Source: UBA2970 sp965221075 (lineage in GTDB: Bacteria; Verrucomicrobiota; Verrucomicrobiia; Limisphaerales; AAA164-E04). Taken from it: a DNA stretch of 64,000 nt. Position 1 is the first letter of the stretch. Every line of letters begins with the position of its first letter. The position numbers were made by a program, and so were the translations under genes. The notes under the pieces were generated by a model. That model saw nothing but the letters and a program-made list of their open reading frames with translations. It was not told the DNA's origin and did no database searches. This document shows positions 1 to 8,686 of this stretch, piece after piece. Where the stretch lies: positions 1,178,001-1,242,000 of the forward strand of contig OZ244865.1 in NCBI GenBank assembly GCA_965221075.1, in the 5' to 3' direction.

Positions 1-472
1 GGCCTCGGGCGGGGGGCGGGTCACCGAGATCCTGGTGCGCCCCCTCTTCTCGCTGTTCTTTCCCGAGCTCTCGGCCGTGATCCAGCCCCTCTCGGGGGAG
101 TACGCGGTGCGCCGCCACGTGCTCGAGCAGATCGCCTTCCCCGTCGGATACGGGGTGGAGACGGCCCACCTGCTCGACGTGTACCGCCTGTTGGGCATGG
201 GCGCCTTCGCCCAGACGGATCTCGACCGCCGGGTCCACCGCAACCAGTCCACGGTCGCCCTGGGCCGGATGTCCTTCGGCATCCTCCAGACCTTCCTGAC
301 CCGCATGCGGAGGATGGGGGTTCTGGGGCAGATGGCGGACTTCCACCAGGTCTACCGGCACTTCGAGGCCCAGGAGCGCAGCCATCTGCTGCGCGAGATG
401 CGGATCGAGGAGCGGGAGCGCCCCCCGATGATCGGACTGGAGGCCTATCGCCGGAAGTTCGGCAGGAGCTGA
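1..472 (+). CDS. gpgS: Glucosyl-3-phosphoglycerate synthase, C-terminal part (5' cut by window)
   Basis: This enzyme transfers glucose from an NDP-glucose donor to 3-phosphoglycerate, the first step to the compatible solute glucosylglycerate. The reading frame is already open at base 2, so the catalytic GT-A N-terminus lies outside the window and no start can be given. The visible 156 residues show the family's C-terminal signature: RVTEILVRPL, FFPELSAVIQPLSGEYA and FPVGYGVETAHLLDV. The tail (SMVRM-like helix, MIGLEAYRRKFGRS) ends in TGA at 470-472. The glycosyltransferase at 481 follows after 8 bp, so the two are probably one transcript. Assignment rests on family resemblance; the missing N-terminus holds the donor-binding residues. 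Confidence 0.85.
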   Translation, partial: ASGGGRVTEILVRPLFSLFFPELSAVIQPLSGEYAVRRHVLEQIAFPVGYGVETAHLLDVYRLLGMGAFAQTDLDRRVHRNQSTVALGRMSFGILQTFLTRMRRMGVLGQMADFHQVYRHFEAQERSHLLREMRIEERERPPMIGLEAYRRKFGRS

Positions 473-480
473 GCCCGCCG

Positions 481-1917
481 GTGCGCCTGGCCATCGTCCA
501 CTACCACCTCAGGCGGGGCGGGGTGACCCGGGTGGTCGGCAACGCCCTGGAGAGCCTCGGCGAGGCGGGGATCCGTCCGGCCCTGCTCGCCTCGGACGCT
601 CCGGGCCTGGATCCCGCCTGGGACCGGCTGGTGGAGCGGATCCCGGGACTGGGGTACGAGAGCGGAGAATCGCCCCGGTCCCTGGAGGAGGCTCTCCGGC
701 AGGGGGCCCGCCGGAGGCTCGGAGGCCCTCCCGACCTGTGGCACGTCCACAACCCGCACCTGGGGAAGAACGCGGCCCTGACTGCCGCGGTAGCGAGCCT
801 GGCCCGGAGCGGGGAGCGCCTCCTGCTCCACATCCACGACTTCCCCGAGGACGGGCGGCCGGGCAGCTACCAGGGCCTGCTCCGCGGCCTGGGGGGCAGG
901 GAGGGGCTCGCCCGGCTCCTCTATCCCGTGGGGGAGACGATCCGCTACGCGGTGCTCAACCGCCGCGACCGCGACATCCTGGCCGGGGCCGGCCTTCCCC
1001 GGCAGTGGGTCCGGGTGGTGCCCAATCCGGTGAGCCCGGTCCGGGCCGAAGGGGAGGGGAGGCCGGACCTGCCGGGGGACTCCCTGATCCTCTATCCCAC
1101 CCGGGCCATCCGGCGCAAGAACCTGGGGGAGTTCCTGCTCTGGGCGTCGCTCGCCTCCCCGGGAGAGCTCTACGGCTGCTCCCTGGCTCCGGAGAACCCC
1201 CGGGCCCTGGCGGTGTACCGGCGGTGGGTGGAGCGGGCGCAGCGGTGGTCCCTTCCGGTCCGCTTCGACCTGGGAAGCGCCCATCCCTTCGGCCAGCTGG
1301 CGGCGGCGGCCGACCGCTGGGCGACCACCAGCGTCGCCGAGGGCTTCGGCCTGGCCTTCCTCGAGCCGTGGCTGGCGGGGAAGTGCGTGGTTGGCCGCGA
1401 TCTTCCCGGGATCACCTCGGACTTCTCGCAGGAGGGCCTGGATCTCTCCCACCTCTACCGCAGGCTCGACGTCCCCCTCTCCTGGCTGGACCGGGACCGG
1501 CTGCGGGCGGCCCTCGAACAGTCCCTGGGCCGGGTCCACCGGGCCTACTCCATGCCCCTGGATCCCGGGGCGGCCGGGATCGCGTGGGAGTCCATGGCGC
1601 GCCAGGGACGGATCGACTTCGGCCGGCTGGGGGAGCCCTTCCAGGAGGAGATCGTCGACGGGCTGTGCGGAGGAAGGCTGGGAGGCTCCGGGATCCGCCC
1701 TTCCCGGCTGGCCTCCCCCCTCCCCGAGGCCCGGATCGGGGAGAACCGGAGGGCGGTGCAGCGGAGCTTCTCCGCGAAGTCCCATGCGCGGGAGCTGGGG
1801 GAGATCTACCGCCAGCTCCTCGAGGCCGAGCCCGGCCCGGTCCATTGGCTGGATCCGGACCGGGTGCTGGCCCGGTTCCTGGATCCCGCCCGCCACTCCT
1901 TCCTCAGGGACGATTGA
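481..1917 (+). CDS. GT4-like glycosyltransferase next to gpgS
   Basis: This is a 478-residue soluble glycosyltransferase of the GT-B (GT4/GT1) type. The N-terminal domain opens with MRLAIVHYHLRRGGVTRVV, typical of the acceptor domain. The C-terminal half holds the nucleotide-sugar binding signature EGFGLAFLEPWLAGK (about residues 285-300). The start is GTG at 481, 8 bp after the gpgS stop, which suggests co-transcription and a shared pathway. Bacteria that make glucosylglycerate derivatives sometimes carry a second glycosyltransferase that extends it, for example to mannosylglucosylglycerate. That role is inference from position; donor and acceptor cannot be read from the sequence. No transmembrane segment is visible. 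Confidence 0.75.
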   Translation: MRLAIVHYHLRRGGVTRVVGNALESLGEAGIRPALLASDAPGLDPAWDRLVERIPGLGYESGESPRSLEEALRQGARRRLGGPPDLWHVHNPHLGKNAALTAAVASLARSGERLLLHIHDFPEDGRPGSYQGLLRGLGGREGLARLLYPVGETIRYAVLNRRDRDILAGAGLPRQWVRVVPNPVSPVRAEGEGRPDLPGDSLILYPTRAIRRKNLGEFLLWASLASPGELYGCSLAPENPRALAVYRRWVERAQRWSLPVRFDLGSAHPFGQLAAAADRWATTSVAEGFGLAFLEPWLAGKCVVGRDLPGITSDFSQEGLDLSHLYRRLDVPLSWLDRDRLRAALEQSLGRVHRAYSMPLDPGAAGIAWESMARQGRIDFGRLGEPFQEEIVDGLCGGRLGGSGIRPSRLASPLPEARIGENRRAVQRSFSAKSHARELGEIYRQLLEAEPGPVHWLDPDRVLARFLDPARHSFLRDD

Positions 1918-2011
1918 CTTTTTTCTTGCGCCCCGCGGGCGTGCGGACCAGCCTCGCTGCGGCTCGTTCCTGGACCTTTCCCGATCCTCCACCCCCCTTG
2001 GCGGAACCGCG

Positions 2012-3457
2012 ATGACGAGAACCGGCGACTCGAGGCTGCCCGGCCCGCCCGCGGGGAGGCGCCCCGTCCTCTTCCTTCTGCTCCTGGCCGTCTTCCTCTG
2101 CCCGGCTCTGCAGGCGCAGGCGGCCACGGAGAGCGAGTTCGTGCTCAACAGCTTCGCCTTCCTGATCTGGGGCGTGCTGGTGATGTGGATGTGCGCGGGC
2201 TTCACCATGCTGGAGGCCGGCTCGGTGCGCACCAAGAACGCCTCGGTGATCTGCCTGAAGAACATCGGCCTCTACGCCATCGCCGGCCTGACCTTCTACC
2301 TGGTCGGCTACAACCTGCTCTACGGGGCTTCCGAGCCGGGAGGCTTCATGGGCTCCTTCTCCTTCCTCTACGGCGCTTCGCCCGAAGAGAGGGCCCTGCT
2401 GGACGCCGTGGGAGCCCTGGACAGCCTGGATCCGGAGTCCGCTTCGGCCGCCATGCTCGCCGAGGCCCGGCAGCAGGTCGAGACCGCCAGGCAGCAGGTC
2501 CTGGACAAGGGATACACGGCGCTCTCCGACTGGTTCTTCCAGATGGTCTTCGTGGCCACCACCGCCTCCATCGTCTCGGGAGCCCTGGCCGAGCGGGTCA
2601 GGCTGTGGAGCTTCTTCGCCTTCATCGCCATCCTCACCGCCTTCATCTATCCCATCGTCGGGGCCTGGACCTGGGGCGAGGGCTGGCTCCACGCCATGGG
2701 CTTCTCCGACTTCGCCGGATCGACCGTCGTCCATTCCACCGGAGGCTGGGCCGCGCTGGCTGGGGCTCTGGTGATCGGGGCCCGGAAGGGCAAGTTCCGC
2801 AAGGACGGCACGGTCAAGCCGACCCCGCCGTCCAACGTGCCGGCCGTCACCCTGGGGGTGTTCATCCTGTGGATGGGCTGGTTCGGCTTCAACGGGGGCT
2901 CCCAGCTGGCCATGGGCAAGGCCACCGACCTGCTGGCCATCAGCGCCGTCCTGGTCAACACCAACCTGGCGGCGGCGGCGGGGGTGCTGTCCGCGCTGAT
3001 CCTCTCCCGGCTGGCGTTCCAGCGGATCGATCTGCTGGCCTCCCTCAACGGCGCCATCGCCGGGCTGGTTGCCATCACCGCGGCCCCCGACATTGCGGAC
3101 CACCGATGGGCCGTGCTCATCGGGGCGGTGGGAGGCGTGATCTGCGTCCTGGGCATGAAGCTGCTCGAGACTTGGAAGCTGGACGACGTGGTGGGAGCGG
3201 TGCCCGCCCACCTCTTCGCGGGCATCTGGGGCACCATGGCCGTCTGCATCGCCGGTGGCGGCGACATCCTGGCGCAGGCGGCGGGAGTGGCCGCGGTGGG
3301 GGCCTTCGTGTTCCTCGCCTCGCTTCTGGCCTGGTGGATCCTATCGGCGACCATCGGCGCGAGGGTCTCCTCCGAGGTGGAGGACATGGGGCAGGACGTC
3401 GCCGAGCTGGGCATCGAGACCTATCCCGAGTTCGTCCTGATGCCCGAGGACGAATGA
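2012..3457 (+). CDS. amt: Ammonium transporter, Amt/MEP/Rh family
   Basis: This is an inner-membrane ammonium channel of 481 residues. The ATG at 2012 is followed by a cleavable signal sequence (RRPVLFLLLLAVFLCPALQAQA), as in many Amt proteins, then about eleven hydrophobic helices. Family signatures are visible: WMCAGFTMLEAG in the first helices, DFAGSTVVHSTGG in the middle and GFNGGS later. The cytoplasmic tail DVAELGIETYPEF matches the usual regulatory C-terminus that senses GlnK. A charged stretch of about 50 residues (SPEERALLDAV to ARQQVLDKG) is inserted between early helices. No GlnB/GlnK gene follows; a STAS-domain gene lies 34 bp downstream instead. Confidence 0.93.
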   Translation: MTRTGDSRLPGPPAGRRPVLFLLLLAVFLCPALQAQAATESEFVLNSFAFLIWGVLVMWMCAGFTMLEAGSVRTKNASVICLKNIGLYAIAGLTFYLVGYNLLYGASEPGGFMGSFSFLYGASPEERALLDAVGALDSLDPESASAAMLAEARQQVETARQQVLDKGYTALSDWFFQMVFVATTASIVSGALAERVRLWSFFAFIAILTAFIYPIVGAWTWGEGWLHAMGFSDFAGSTVVHSTGGWAALAGALVIGARKGKFRKDGTVKPTPPSNVPAVTLGVFILWMGWFGFNGGSQLAMGKATDLLAISAVLVNTNLAAAAGVLSALILSRLAFQRIDLLASLNGAIAGLVAITAAPDIADHRWAVLIGAVGGVICVLGMKLLETWKLDDVVGAVPAHLFAGIWGTMAVCIAGGGDILAQAAGVAAVGAFVFLASLLAWWILSATIGARVSSEVEDMGQDVAELGIETYPEFVLMPEDE

Positions 3458-3491
3458 CCGGCCGATCCGGCCGCGACTGGAGAGCGAGACT

Positions 3492-3842
3492 ATGGCAAGC
3501 ATCAACTGCAAGGTGGCCAGGGAGGACGGCGTCCTGACCCTGGGGCTCGAGGGGCGGGCGGACGCCTCCAACTCGATGGAGCTGGACAGGATCGTCAAGT
3601 CCACGATCGAGGAGGGCGACGGGGCCGTGCTGATGGACATGGAGGAGCTCAGCTACATCAGCAGCGCCGGGATCCGGGTGCTCATCGTCCTGGCCAAGAA
3701 CTTCTCCCGCCTGGAGGGCAGGCTGGGGATCTGCTCCCCCAGGGACTCGATCCGGGACCTCCTCGGGGTCAGCGGGCTCGACACCCTCTACCAGGTGTTC
3801 TCCACCCGCGAGGCTGCGCTCGAGGCGCTGAAGAAGGACTAG
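3492..3842 (+). CDS. STAS-domain anti-sigma factor antagonist
   Basis: This is a 116-residue single STAS-domain protein of the SpoIIAA/RsbV type. The predicted phosphorylation loop reads MEELSYISSAGIRVL, with the conserved serine in the SSAG motif at about residues 58-61. Proteins of this kind bind anti-sigma kinases and are switched by serine phosphorylation. The ATG at 3492 has weak purine-rich sequence (GGAGAGCGA) upstream. It sits 34 bp after the ammonium transporter on the same strand and probably shares its transcript. Its stop (TAG, 3840-3842) overlaps the stop of nadE on the other strand within the palindrome CTAG. No partner kinase or phosphatase gene is in the window. Confidence 0.88.
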   Translation: MASINCKVAREDGVLTLGLEGRADASNSMELDRIVKSTIEEGDGAVLMDMEELSYISSAGIRVLIVLAKNFSRLEGRLGICSPRDSIRDLLGVSGLDTLYQVFSTREAALEALKKD

Positions 3843-5482
3843 GGCGGCGGAGCGTCCTCCGCCTTCCTGGCGATGGGAAGGCGCCTTCCCCAGCCGAAGG
3901 CGGTGCCGGTCACCCGCAGGCCCGGGGCCGCCTGGCGCCTCTTGTGCTCGGCGCGCTCCACCAGCCGGATCGTCTGGCGGACGGTTCCGGCCTCCAGGCC
4001 CGCCGCCTCCATCTCCCCTGCGGAGAGCCCCCGCTCCACGAAGGACTCCAGGACCGCGTCGAGAGCCTCGTAGGGAGGCAGCGAGTCCTGGTCCCGCTGT
4101 CCGGGACTCAGCTCGGCCGAGGGCGGCTTCTCGATGCTGCGCCGGGGGATCGCCTCCCCGTCCCGGTTGATGTGCCGGGCCAGCTTCCATACCCGGGTCT
4201 TGGTCACGTCGGAGAGCGGCGCCAGGCCGCCGCACATGTCCCCGTAGAGGGTGCAGTAGCCGACCGCCAGCTCGCTCTTGTTTCCGGTGGAGAGCAGCAG
4301 CGCGCCGCACTTGTTGGACAGGGCCATGAGCAGGAGCCCCCGCAGCCGGGCCTGCAGGTTCTCCTCGGCGGCGCCGCCGGGCGGGCCTCCGAACAGCGGG
4401 GAGAGGGTCCCCAGCACGGCCTCGAAGGCGGGCTCGATGGAGAGTACGTCCAGCCGGATGCCCAGGTTGCGGGCCAGCTCCCGTGCGTCCTCCAGGCTCT
4501 CGGGCGAGGAGTGGCGGGAGGGCATGGCGATCCCCCTGACCCGATCCCTGCCCAGGGCCTGGGCGGCCAGGGCGGCGGTCAGGGCCGAGTCGATGCCCCC
4601 CGAGAGCCCCACCAGGGCCGAGCCGAATCCGCACTTGCGGGAGAAGTCGGCGATGCCCAGAACCAGGGCCCTGCGCAGGCATTCCTCGGGGGGATGCCCG
4701 GGACCGGACGGGTCGGCCGGATCCCGGCCGGGCAGGTGCACTTCGGTGGCGAAGGAGGCGCAGCGGTGGCGGGGCTCCCCCCCCGCCGCCAGATCCAGGC
4801 TGCTGCCGTCGAAGACCAGCTCGTCGTTGCCCCCCACCATGTTGCAGTAGACCAGGGGGACGCGGTGGGGCCGCATCCGCTCCTGCAGCATCCCCAGCCG
4901 CCTCTGGTGCTTGCCCGCCTCCCAGGGGGAGGCCGAGATGTTGATCAGCAGGTCGCAGCCCGCCTCCAGCTGGGCCGAGACCGGATCGCCCGGGTAGGCC
5001 CGGCGTCCGGGCAGCTCCCGGGGATCCCAGATGTCCTCGCAGATGGAGATCCCCAGCCGGAGCCCCAGGAAGTCGACGGGCGGATTGCCGCCGGCCGGCT
5101 CGAAGTAGCGGCTCTCGTCGAAGACGTCGTAGCTGGGCAGGAGGGTCTTGTGGCGGACGGCCTCGATCCGGCCCTGCCGGAGCAGGACGGCCGAGTTGTG
5201 CAGGGGCCGGCCGGTCGGGCCCTCCCTGGGAGTGGGGCATCCGACCAGCAGCGCGGCGGGTCCCGACTCGGCGGCCAGGCGCTCCAGCGCCGCCCGGATC
5301 CGGTCCAGGAACGAGCGCCGCAGCAGCAGGTCCCTGGGAGGGTAGCCCGACAGCGCCAGCTCGGGATAGACCACCAGATCGGCCCCGCGGGCCTGGCGGG
5401 CCGCCTCGAGGATCCGCTCCAGGTTCCCTTCGACGTCCCCGATGGTCGGGTTGATCTGCGCGATGGCGATCCCCGGGATCAT
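3839..5482 (-). CDS. nadE: Glutamine-dependent NAD+ synthetase
   Basis: This enzyme makes NAD+ from deamido-NAD+, ATP and glutamine, the last step of NAD biosynthesis, in the cytoplasm. The 547 residues contain both expected halves. The nitrilase-type glutaminase domain comes first, with catalytic Glu in VVYPELALSGYPPRDLL, Lys in RHKTLLPSYDVFDE and Cys in GISICEDIWDP. The synthetase domain follows with the PP-loop SGGIDSALTAALA. Length fits the two-domain class. The start is ATG at 5482, which overlaps the stop of the DUF192 gene (ATGA), indicating translational coupling at the end of the secretion-gene operon. The stop overlaps that of the STAS gene. No reason for the link with secretion genes is apparent. 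Confidence 0.95.
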   Translation of the reverse strand: MIPGIAIAQINPTIGDVEGNLERILEAARQARGADLVVYPELALSGYPPRDLLLRRSFLDRIRAALERLAAESGPAALLVGCPTPREGPTGRPLHNSAVLLRQGRIEAVRHKTLLPSYDVFDESRYFEPAGGNPPVDFLGLRLGISICEDIWDPRELPGRRAYPGDPVSAQLEAGCDLLINISASPWEAGKHQRRLGMLQERMRPHRVPLVYCNMVGGNDELVFDGSSLDLAAGGEPRHRCASFATEVHLPGRDPADPSGPGHPPEECLRRALVLGIADFSRKCGFGSALVGLSGGIDSALTAALAAQALGRDRVRGIAMPSRHSSPESLEDARELARNLGIRLDVLSIEPAFEAVLGTLSPLFGGPPGGAAEENLQARLRGLLLMALSNKCGALLLSTGNKSELAVGYCTLYGDMCGGLAPLSDVTKTRVWKLARHINRDGEAIPRRSIEKPPSAELSPGQRDQDSLPPYEALDAVLESFVERGLSAGEMEAAGLEAGTVRQTIRLVERAEHKRRQAAPGLRVTGTAFGWGRRLPIARKAEDAPPP

Positions 5483-5994
5483 CGCCCGAAGAAGGCCTCC
5501 TCCAGGGAGCCCCGTTCGGTGGCGACCACCGTGCCCACTCCCACGCCGTGGCGCCCGAACCAGCCCCGATTCACCTCCAGCACATAGCGGACTTCCTGGC
5601 TGGAGGCCTCGATCTCGGTCTCGTCCATCGGCTCCATGTCGTGGATCTCCAGGATGGTCCCGTCGCTGTGGATGTAGGCGCAGGAAAGGGGGATCCGGGT
5701 GTTGCGCATGTAGAAGCTGGCGCGGTAGGGCCGGGCGAACACGAACAGCATGGCCTCCTGCTCGCCCATCTCGGTCCGGTGCATCATCCCGGTGGCGATC
5801 TGCTGGCGGGTGCTGGCCACCTCGGCCGACAGCTCGGCGGCCCCCAGCCAGAGCCGGATCTCCGGAAGCCCCCACTGGGCCTGGTCCAGGCGGCTCCCGT
5901 CTTCTTCCCGGGCCGGAGGGGAGGCGGGCTCCCGCCCCGGAGCGCAGGCGGTCCAGAGCAGGAGTGCAGCCAGGGAAAGGGCTCTGGGAATCAC
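5479..5994 (-). CDS. DUF192 family lipoprotein-like secreted protein
   Basis: This 171-residue protein starts at GTG 5994 with a short export signal whose LWTACAPG looks like a lipoprotein lipobox, so it is probably anchored in the cell envelope. The rest is one DUF192 domain, recognised by MLFVFARPYRASFYMRNTRIPLSCAYIHSDGTI and VLEVNRGWFGRHGVGVG. DUF192 is a small beta-rich fold of unknown function often found in exported proteins. The gene overlaps the secretin stop upstream (GTGA) and the nadE start downstream (ATGA), so three proteins are translated in a chained manner. The function is unknown. Confidence 0.85.
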   Translation of the reverse strand: MIPRALSLAALLLWTACAPGREPASPPAREEDGSRLDQAQWGLPEIRLWLGAAELSAEVASTRQQIATGMMHRTEMGEQEAMLFVFARPYRASFYMRNTRIPLSCAYIHSDGTILEIHDMEPMDETEIEASSQEVRYVLEVNRGWFGRHGVGVGTVVATERGSLEEAFFGR

Positions 5995-8096
5995 CGGCGC
6001 CGGTTGAAGAGGCCCCTGCGCTCCCCCTCCTTGCTGGCTTCCTCGCGCTGCTCCCGCTCCGCCTCGAAGCTCTTCTCCATCTCCCGGATCCCGGCCGTGT
6101 TCTCCCGCTCCATGCGCGCCACCATGGCCGCCTCTTCGGGAGTCTCCAGCACCGTGGCCCGCAGCAGGATGATCAGCTCGCTGCGCTGGCTGCGGTCGTT
6201 GCGGCTGCGGAACAGGCTCCCCAGCAGCGGGATGTCCTTGAGGATCGGGACGCCCGCTCGGGACTTGTTCTTGGACTGCCTGATGAAGCCTCCCAGCATG
6301 ATGGTGTCGCCGTCGCGCACCGAGAGGGTGGCACTTGCGATCCGAGTGTTCGCGACAGGGGTGGGATTGTTGTTGATGATCACGTCCTCGCCCCGGCTGT
6401 TGGCGTTCTGAACGATGTCCATCACGATGTACCCTTCGGGGGTGATGTAGGGCGTCACTGAGATGGTGATCCCGATTTCCAAAAATTCCACGTATTGCTG
6501 GGAATACGCGGATAGCCCGCCGGAGAAGCCGCCCGCGGAATAGGGGATGCTCTCGCCCAGCTGGAAGTATCCCTGCACCGCGTGGGAGGTCTGGATCCGG
6601 GGGCGGGAGATGATGCGGGTCGAGGTGTCCGAGGCTATGGCGCTGACCGCGGCCTGCAGCGTGTCGTTGTACCGGGCGAAGTAGCTGAAGCCCCCGGCCG
6701 CCGAGAGCGCCTCGGCGGGGGCCTCGGTCCCGCCGAGGAAGTCTCCGCTGGCGCGCAGCGGATCCGAAAGGGAGTTGAGGACTGGATTGGAGATAGTTCC
6801 CCCGTAGTTCCAATTCCCCCCGGCATCCGGACCCTGCTGCATGCTCACCCCGAAGTTGAGCTCGTCCCCGATGTTGATCTCCAGCACGATCGCCTCGATC
6901 AGGACCTGGGCCAGCAGCTGGTCCACCTTGCTTACCATGTTGGTGATCATGCTGATGTCCTGGCGGTCGGCGAAGATCAGAAGCGAGTTGGAGCGCTGGT
7001 CGGGGACGATCTTGGCCTTGCTGAGCAGTTCCACCTCCTCCTCGTCGCTGGCGGCCCGGCTGATCACCCGGCGCAGGTTGTCCTGGAAGGTGGTGCTGTT
7101 GGAGCCGCCCGAGGTCTGCGTGCGAGCGGCCTGGTAGGGGCGGTAGCCCCCCACGGAGCGGCCTCCGTAGGAGCCTCCGTATCCCCCGCTCCCGTATCCT
7201 CCGTAGCCGCTTCCGACCCCCCTCTGGTTGAAGCCCCCGTAGGCCCCCCCGAAGGTGTTCTGCCCCCCCCTACCCAACTGTCCCGTCGCGCTCGGACTGG
7301 ATCCATCGGTCGGGAGTTCCGGCTCCCCGGTGATCAGGCTGTTCATGGTGTTGTAGAGGTCGTGGACCTTGCTGTACTTGATCGGGATCACTTCCAGCGA
7401 GTACTCGAACTCGGGCACCACGTCGGTCTGCTTGAGCAGTGCCAGCATCTGCTTCATGGAGGAGGCATCGCTGTGGATCAGGAGGGTGCGGCTCGAGTCG
7501 ACCGGAATCAGGCCATCGGGGTTGCTGGTCAGCGGCCTGAGGATCTCCACCGCCTCGGAGGGGAGGATCTGCTCCAGCTGCACGGTCCGGGTGAGGAACT
7601 CTCCCGACTCGGGTAGCAGATCGGGGTCCACCGAGTTGAGGCGGGTGGCGTGCTGGATCGCCTCCTCGCGCTTGACCGCCTTCACGAACTTCTCCCCCAT
7701 GGGCATCATCACGATCCCCGCCAGCGAAAGGCTGGAGGTGATCGCCTCGATCGCCTCGGAGCGGTCGAGCTCCACCGATCCGCTCATCAGGTTGATGTTC
7801 CCGGTCAGGTCCGGGGAGTAGAGCACCATCTTCCCGGTCAGCTCGGTGAACACCTCGAAGACCGGCTCCAGGGGGGCGTTCAGGAAGTTGTAGGTGTAGG
7901 GCATCAGGCCGGCCACCTCGTCCTCCCCCTCGGAGGTCACGATCCGCATTCCGGGATCGGCCGGGGGCTCCTGGACCTCCACCTCAGCCTCCTGTCCCGG
8001 AAGCCCCAGGGGGGCAAGCCCCAGGAAGAGAACGATCCATCGGGGGGACGGTCTGCAGTCGGTGTCCATGGGGTGGATATTAGGCTGGTGCTTCAC
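5991..8096 (-). CDS. Type II/III secretion system secretin (GspD/PilQ-like)
   Basis: This outer-membrane secretin subunit would form the ring channel for a type II secretion or type IV pilus-like machine. It has a signal peptide (core WIVLFLGLAPLGL), an STN-like domain near residues 60-140, N-domain repeats (TRTVQLEQILPSEAVEIL, YSLEVIPIKYSKVHDLYNTM) and the secretin core ending in GDTIMLGGFI and VPILKDIPLLGSLF. A striking Gly/Tyr-rich insert (about residues 275-320, GYGGYGSGGYGGSYGG) interrupts an N-domain. I chose GTG 8096 because it overlaps the upstream stop as GTGA, like its neighbours, and gives a positive n-region; ATG 8069 is the alternative. No pilotin gene is visible. Confidence 0.88.
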   Translation of the reverse strand: MKHQPNIHPMDTDCRPSPRWIVLFLGLAPLGLPGQEAEVEVQEPPADPGMRIVTSEGEDEVAGLMPYTYNFLNAPLEPVFEVFTELTGKMVLYSPDLTGNINLMSGSVELDRSEAIEAITSSLSLAGIVMMPMGEKFVKAVKREEAIQHATRLNSVDPDLLPESGEFLTRTVQLEQILPSEAVEILRPLTSNPDGLIPVDSSRTLLIHSDASSMKQMLALLKQTDVVPEFEYSLEVIPIKYSKVHDLYNTMNSLITGEPELPTDGSSPSATGQLGRGGQNTFGGAYGGFNQRGVGSGYGGYGSGGYGGSYGGRSVGGYRPYQAARTQTSGGSNSTTFQDNLRRVISRAASDEEEVELLSKAKIVPDQRSNSLLIFADRQDISMITNMVSKVDQLLAQVLIEAIVLEINIGDELNFGVSMQQGPDAGGNWNYGGTISNPVLNSLSDPLRASGDFLGGTEAPAEALSAAGGFSYFARYNDTLQAAVSAIASDTSTRIISRPRIQTSHAVQGYFQLGESIPYSAGGFSGGLSAYSQQYVEFLEIGITISVTPYITPEGYIVMDIVQNANSRGEDVIINNNPTPVANTRIASATLSVRDGDTIMLGGFIRQSKNKSRAGVPILKDIPLLGSLFRSRNDRSQRSELIILLRATVLETPEEAAMVARMERENTAGIREMEKSFEAEREQREEASKEGERRGLFNRRR

Positions 8097-8677
8097 TGTT
8101 CGGCGCCCGCCTCCGCGGACGGCTGCACCTGGTAGTAGACGGTCAGGTTCATGTTGCATTGGAGGATGTCGCTGCGTTTGGCCTTTTTGAGGTCGATAAA
8201 GTCGACGCAGATCACCCAGTCGTCCGAGGAGAGGGAGATGAGGAAGTTGAGCAGGGAGACGGCGTCGGCCTCCTCGACGATTCTGAAGGTCCGCTTCCGG
8301 TAGGCCAGTTCCTCCGCGTCGTCGCCCCCTTGCAGGGGCTGCTTGAGCCCGGAGTTGGGGAAGCCCGAGGCCCGGGAAATCTCCCTCACCTTCTCCTGCA
8401 TGAATCCGAAGATGTTGTAGTCGGCGGTTATGCGGTTGGCGTACGACTCCTCCAGGCTTTCCAGCTTCCGCCTCAGGGCCTGCTCCTGGTCCAGCTTTCC
8501 CTGGCGCAGTTCCAGGGTGTTCTCGCGCTCCCGGATCTTGTCCTGGTACTCCGACCAAAGCCCCAGCTGGTCATGTATCAGGCTCACATGCACGATCGCC
8601 AGCAGCGCCAGGCCGAAGAAGACCGCGAAGCGCCGCTCGTAGGTGGTCAGCTTGTAGCGGTCGAAGAGGGACTTCAC
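8093..8677 (-). CDS. GspM/PilO-like inner-membrane assembly protein
   Basis: This is a 194-residue protein with a short cytoplasmic N-terminus, one membrane helix (FAVFFGLALLAIVHVSLI, residues about 18-35), a coiled-coil (WSEYQDKIRERENTLELRQGKL onward) and a ferredoxin-like periplasmic domain. This is the layout of GspM and PilO, which join the cytoplasmic platform to the secretin. Sequence similarity within this family is always low, so the call leans on topology and on the position between the GspL/PilM-like gene and the secretin gene. The start is GTG at 8677, 9 bp after the upstream stop. Confidence 0.7.
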   Translation of the reverse strand: MKSLFDRYKLTTYERRFAVFFGLALLAIVHVSLIHDQLGLWSEYQDKIRERENTLELRQGKLDQEQALRRKLESLEESYANRITADYNIFGFMQEKVREISRASGFPNSGLKQPLQGGDDAEELAYRKRTFRIVEEADAVSLLNFLISLSSDDWVICVDFIDLKKAKRSDILQCNMNLTVYYQVQPSAEAGAEQ

Positions 8678-8686
8678 CGGAGGCGC

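Noticed and set aside
1916..1930. T-rich stretch after the GT4-like gene as an intrinsic terminator
   Set aside because: No stable stem precedes the T-run.
445..2265. Long minus-strand frame opposite the glycosyltransferase and amt genes
   Set aside because: Low-complexity translated sequence and clear genes on the plus strand.
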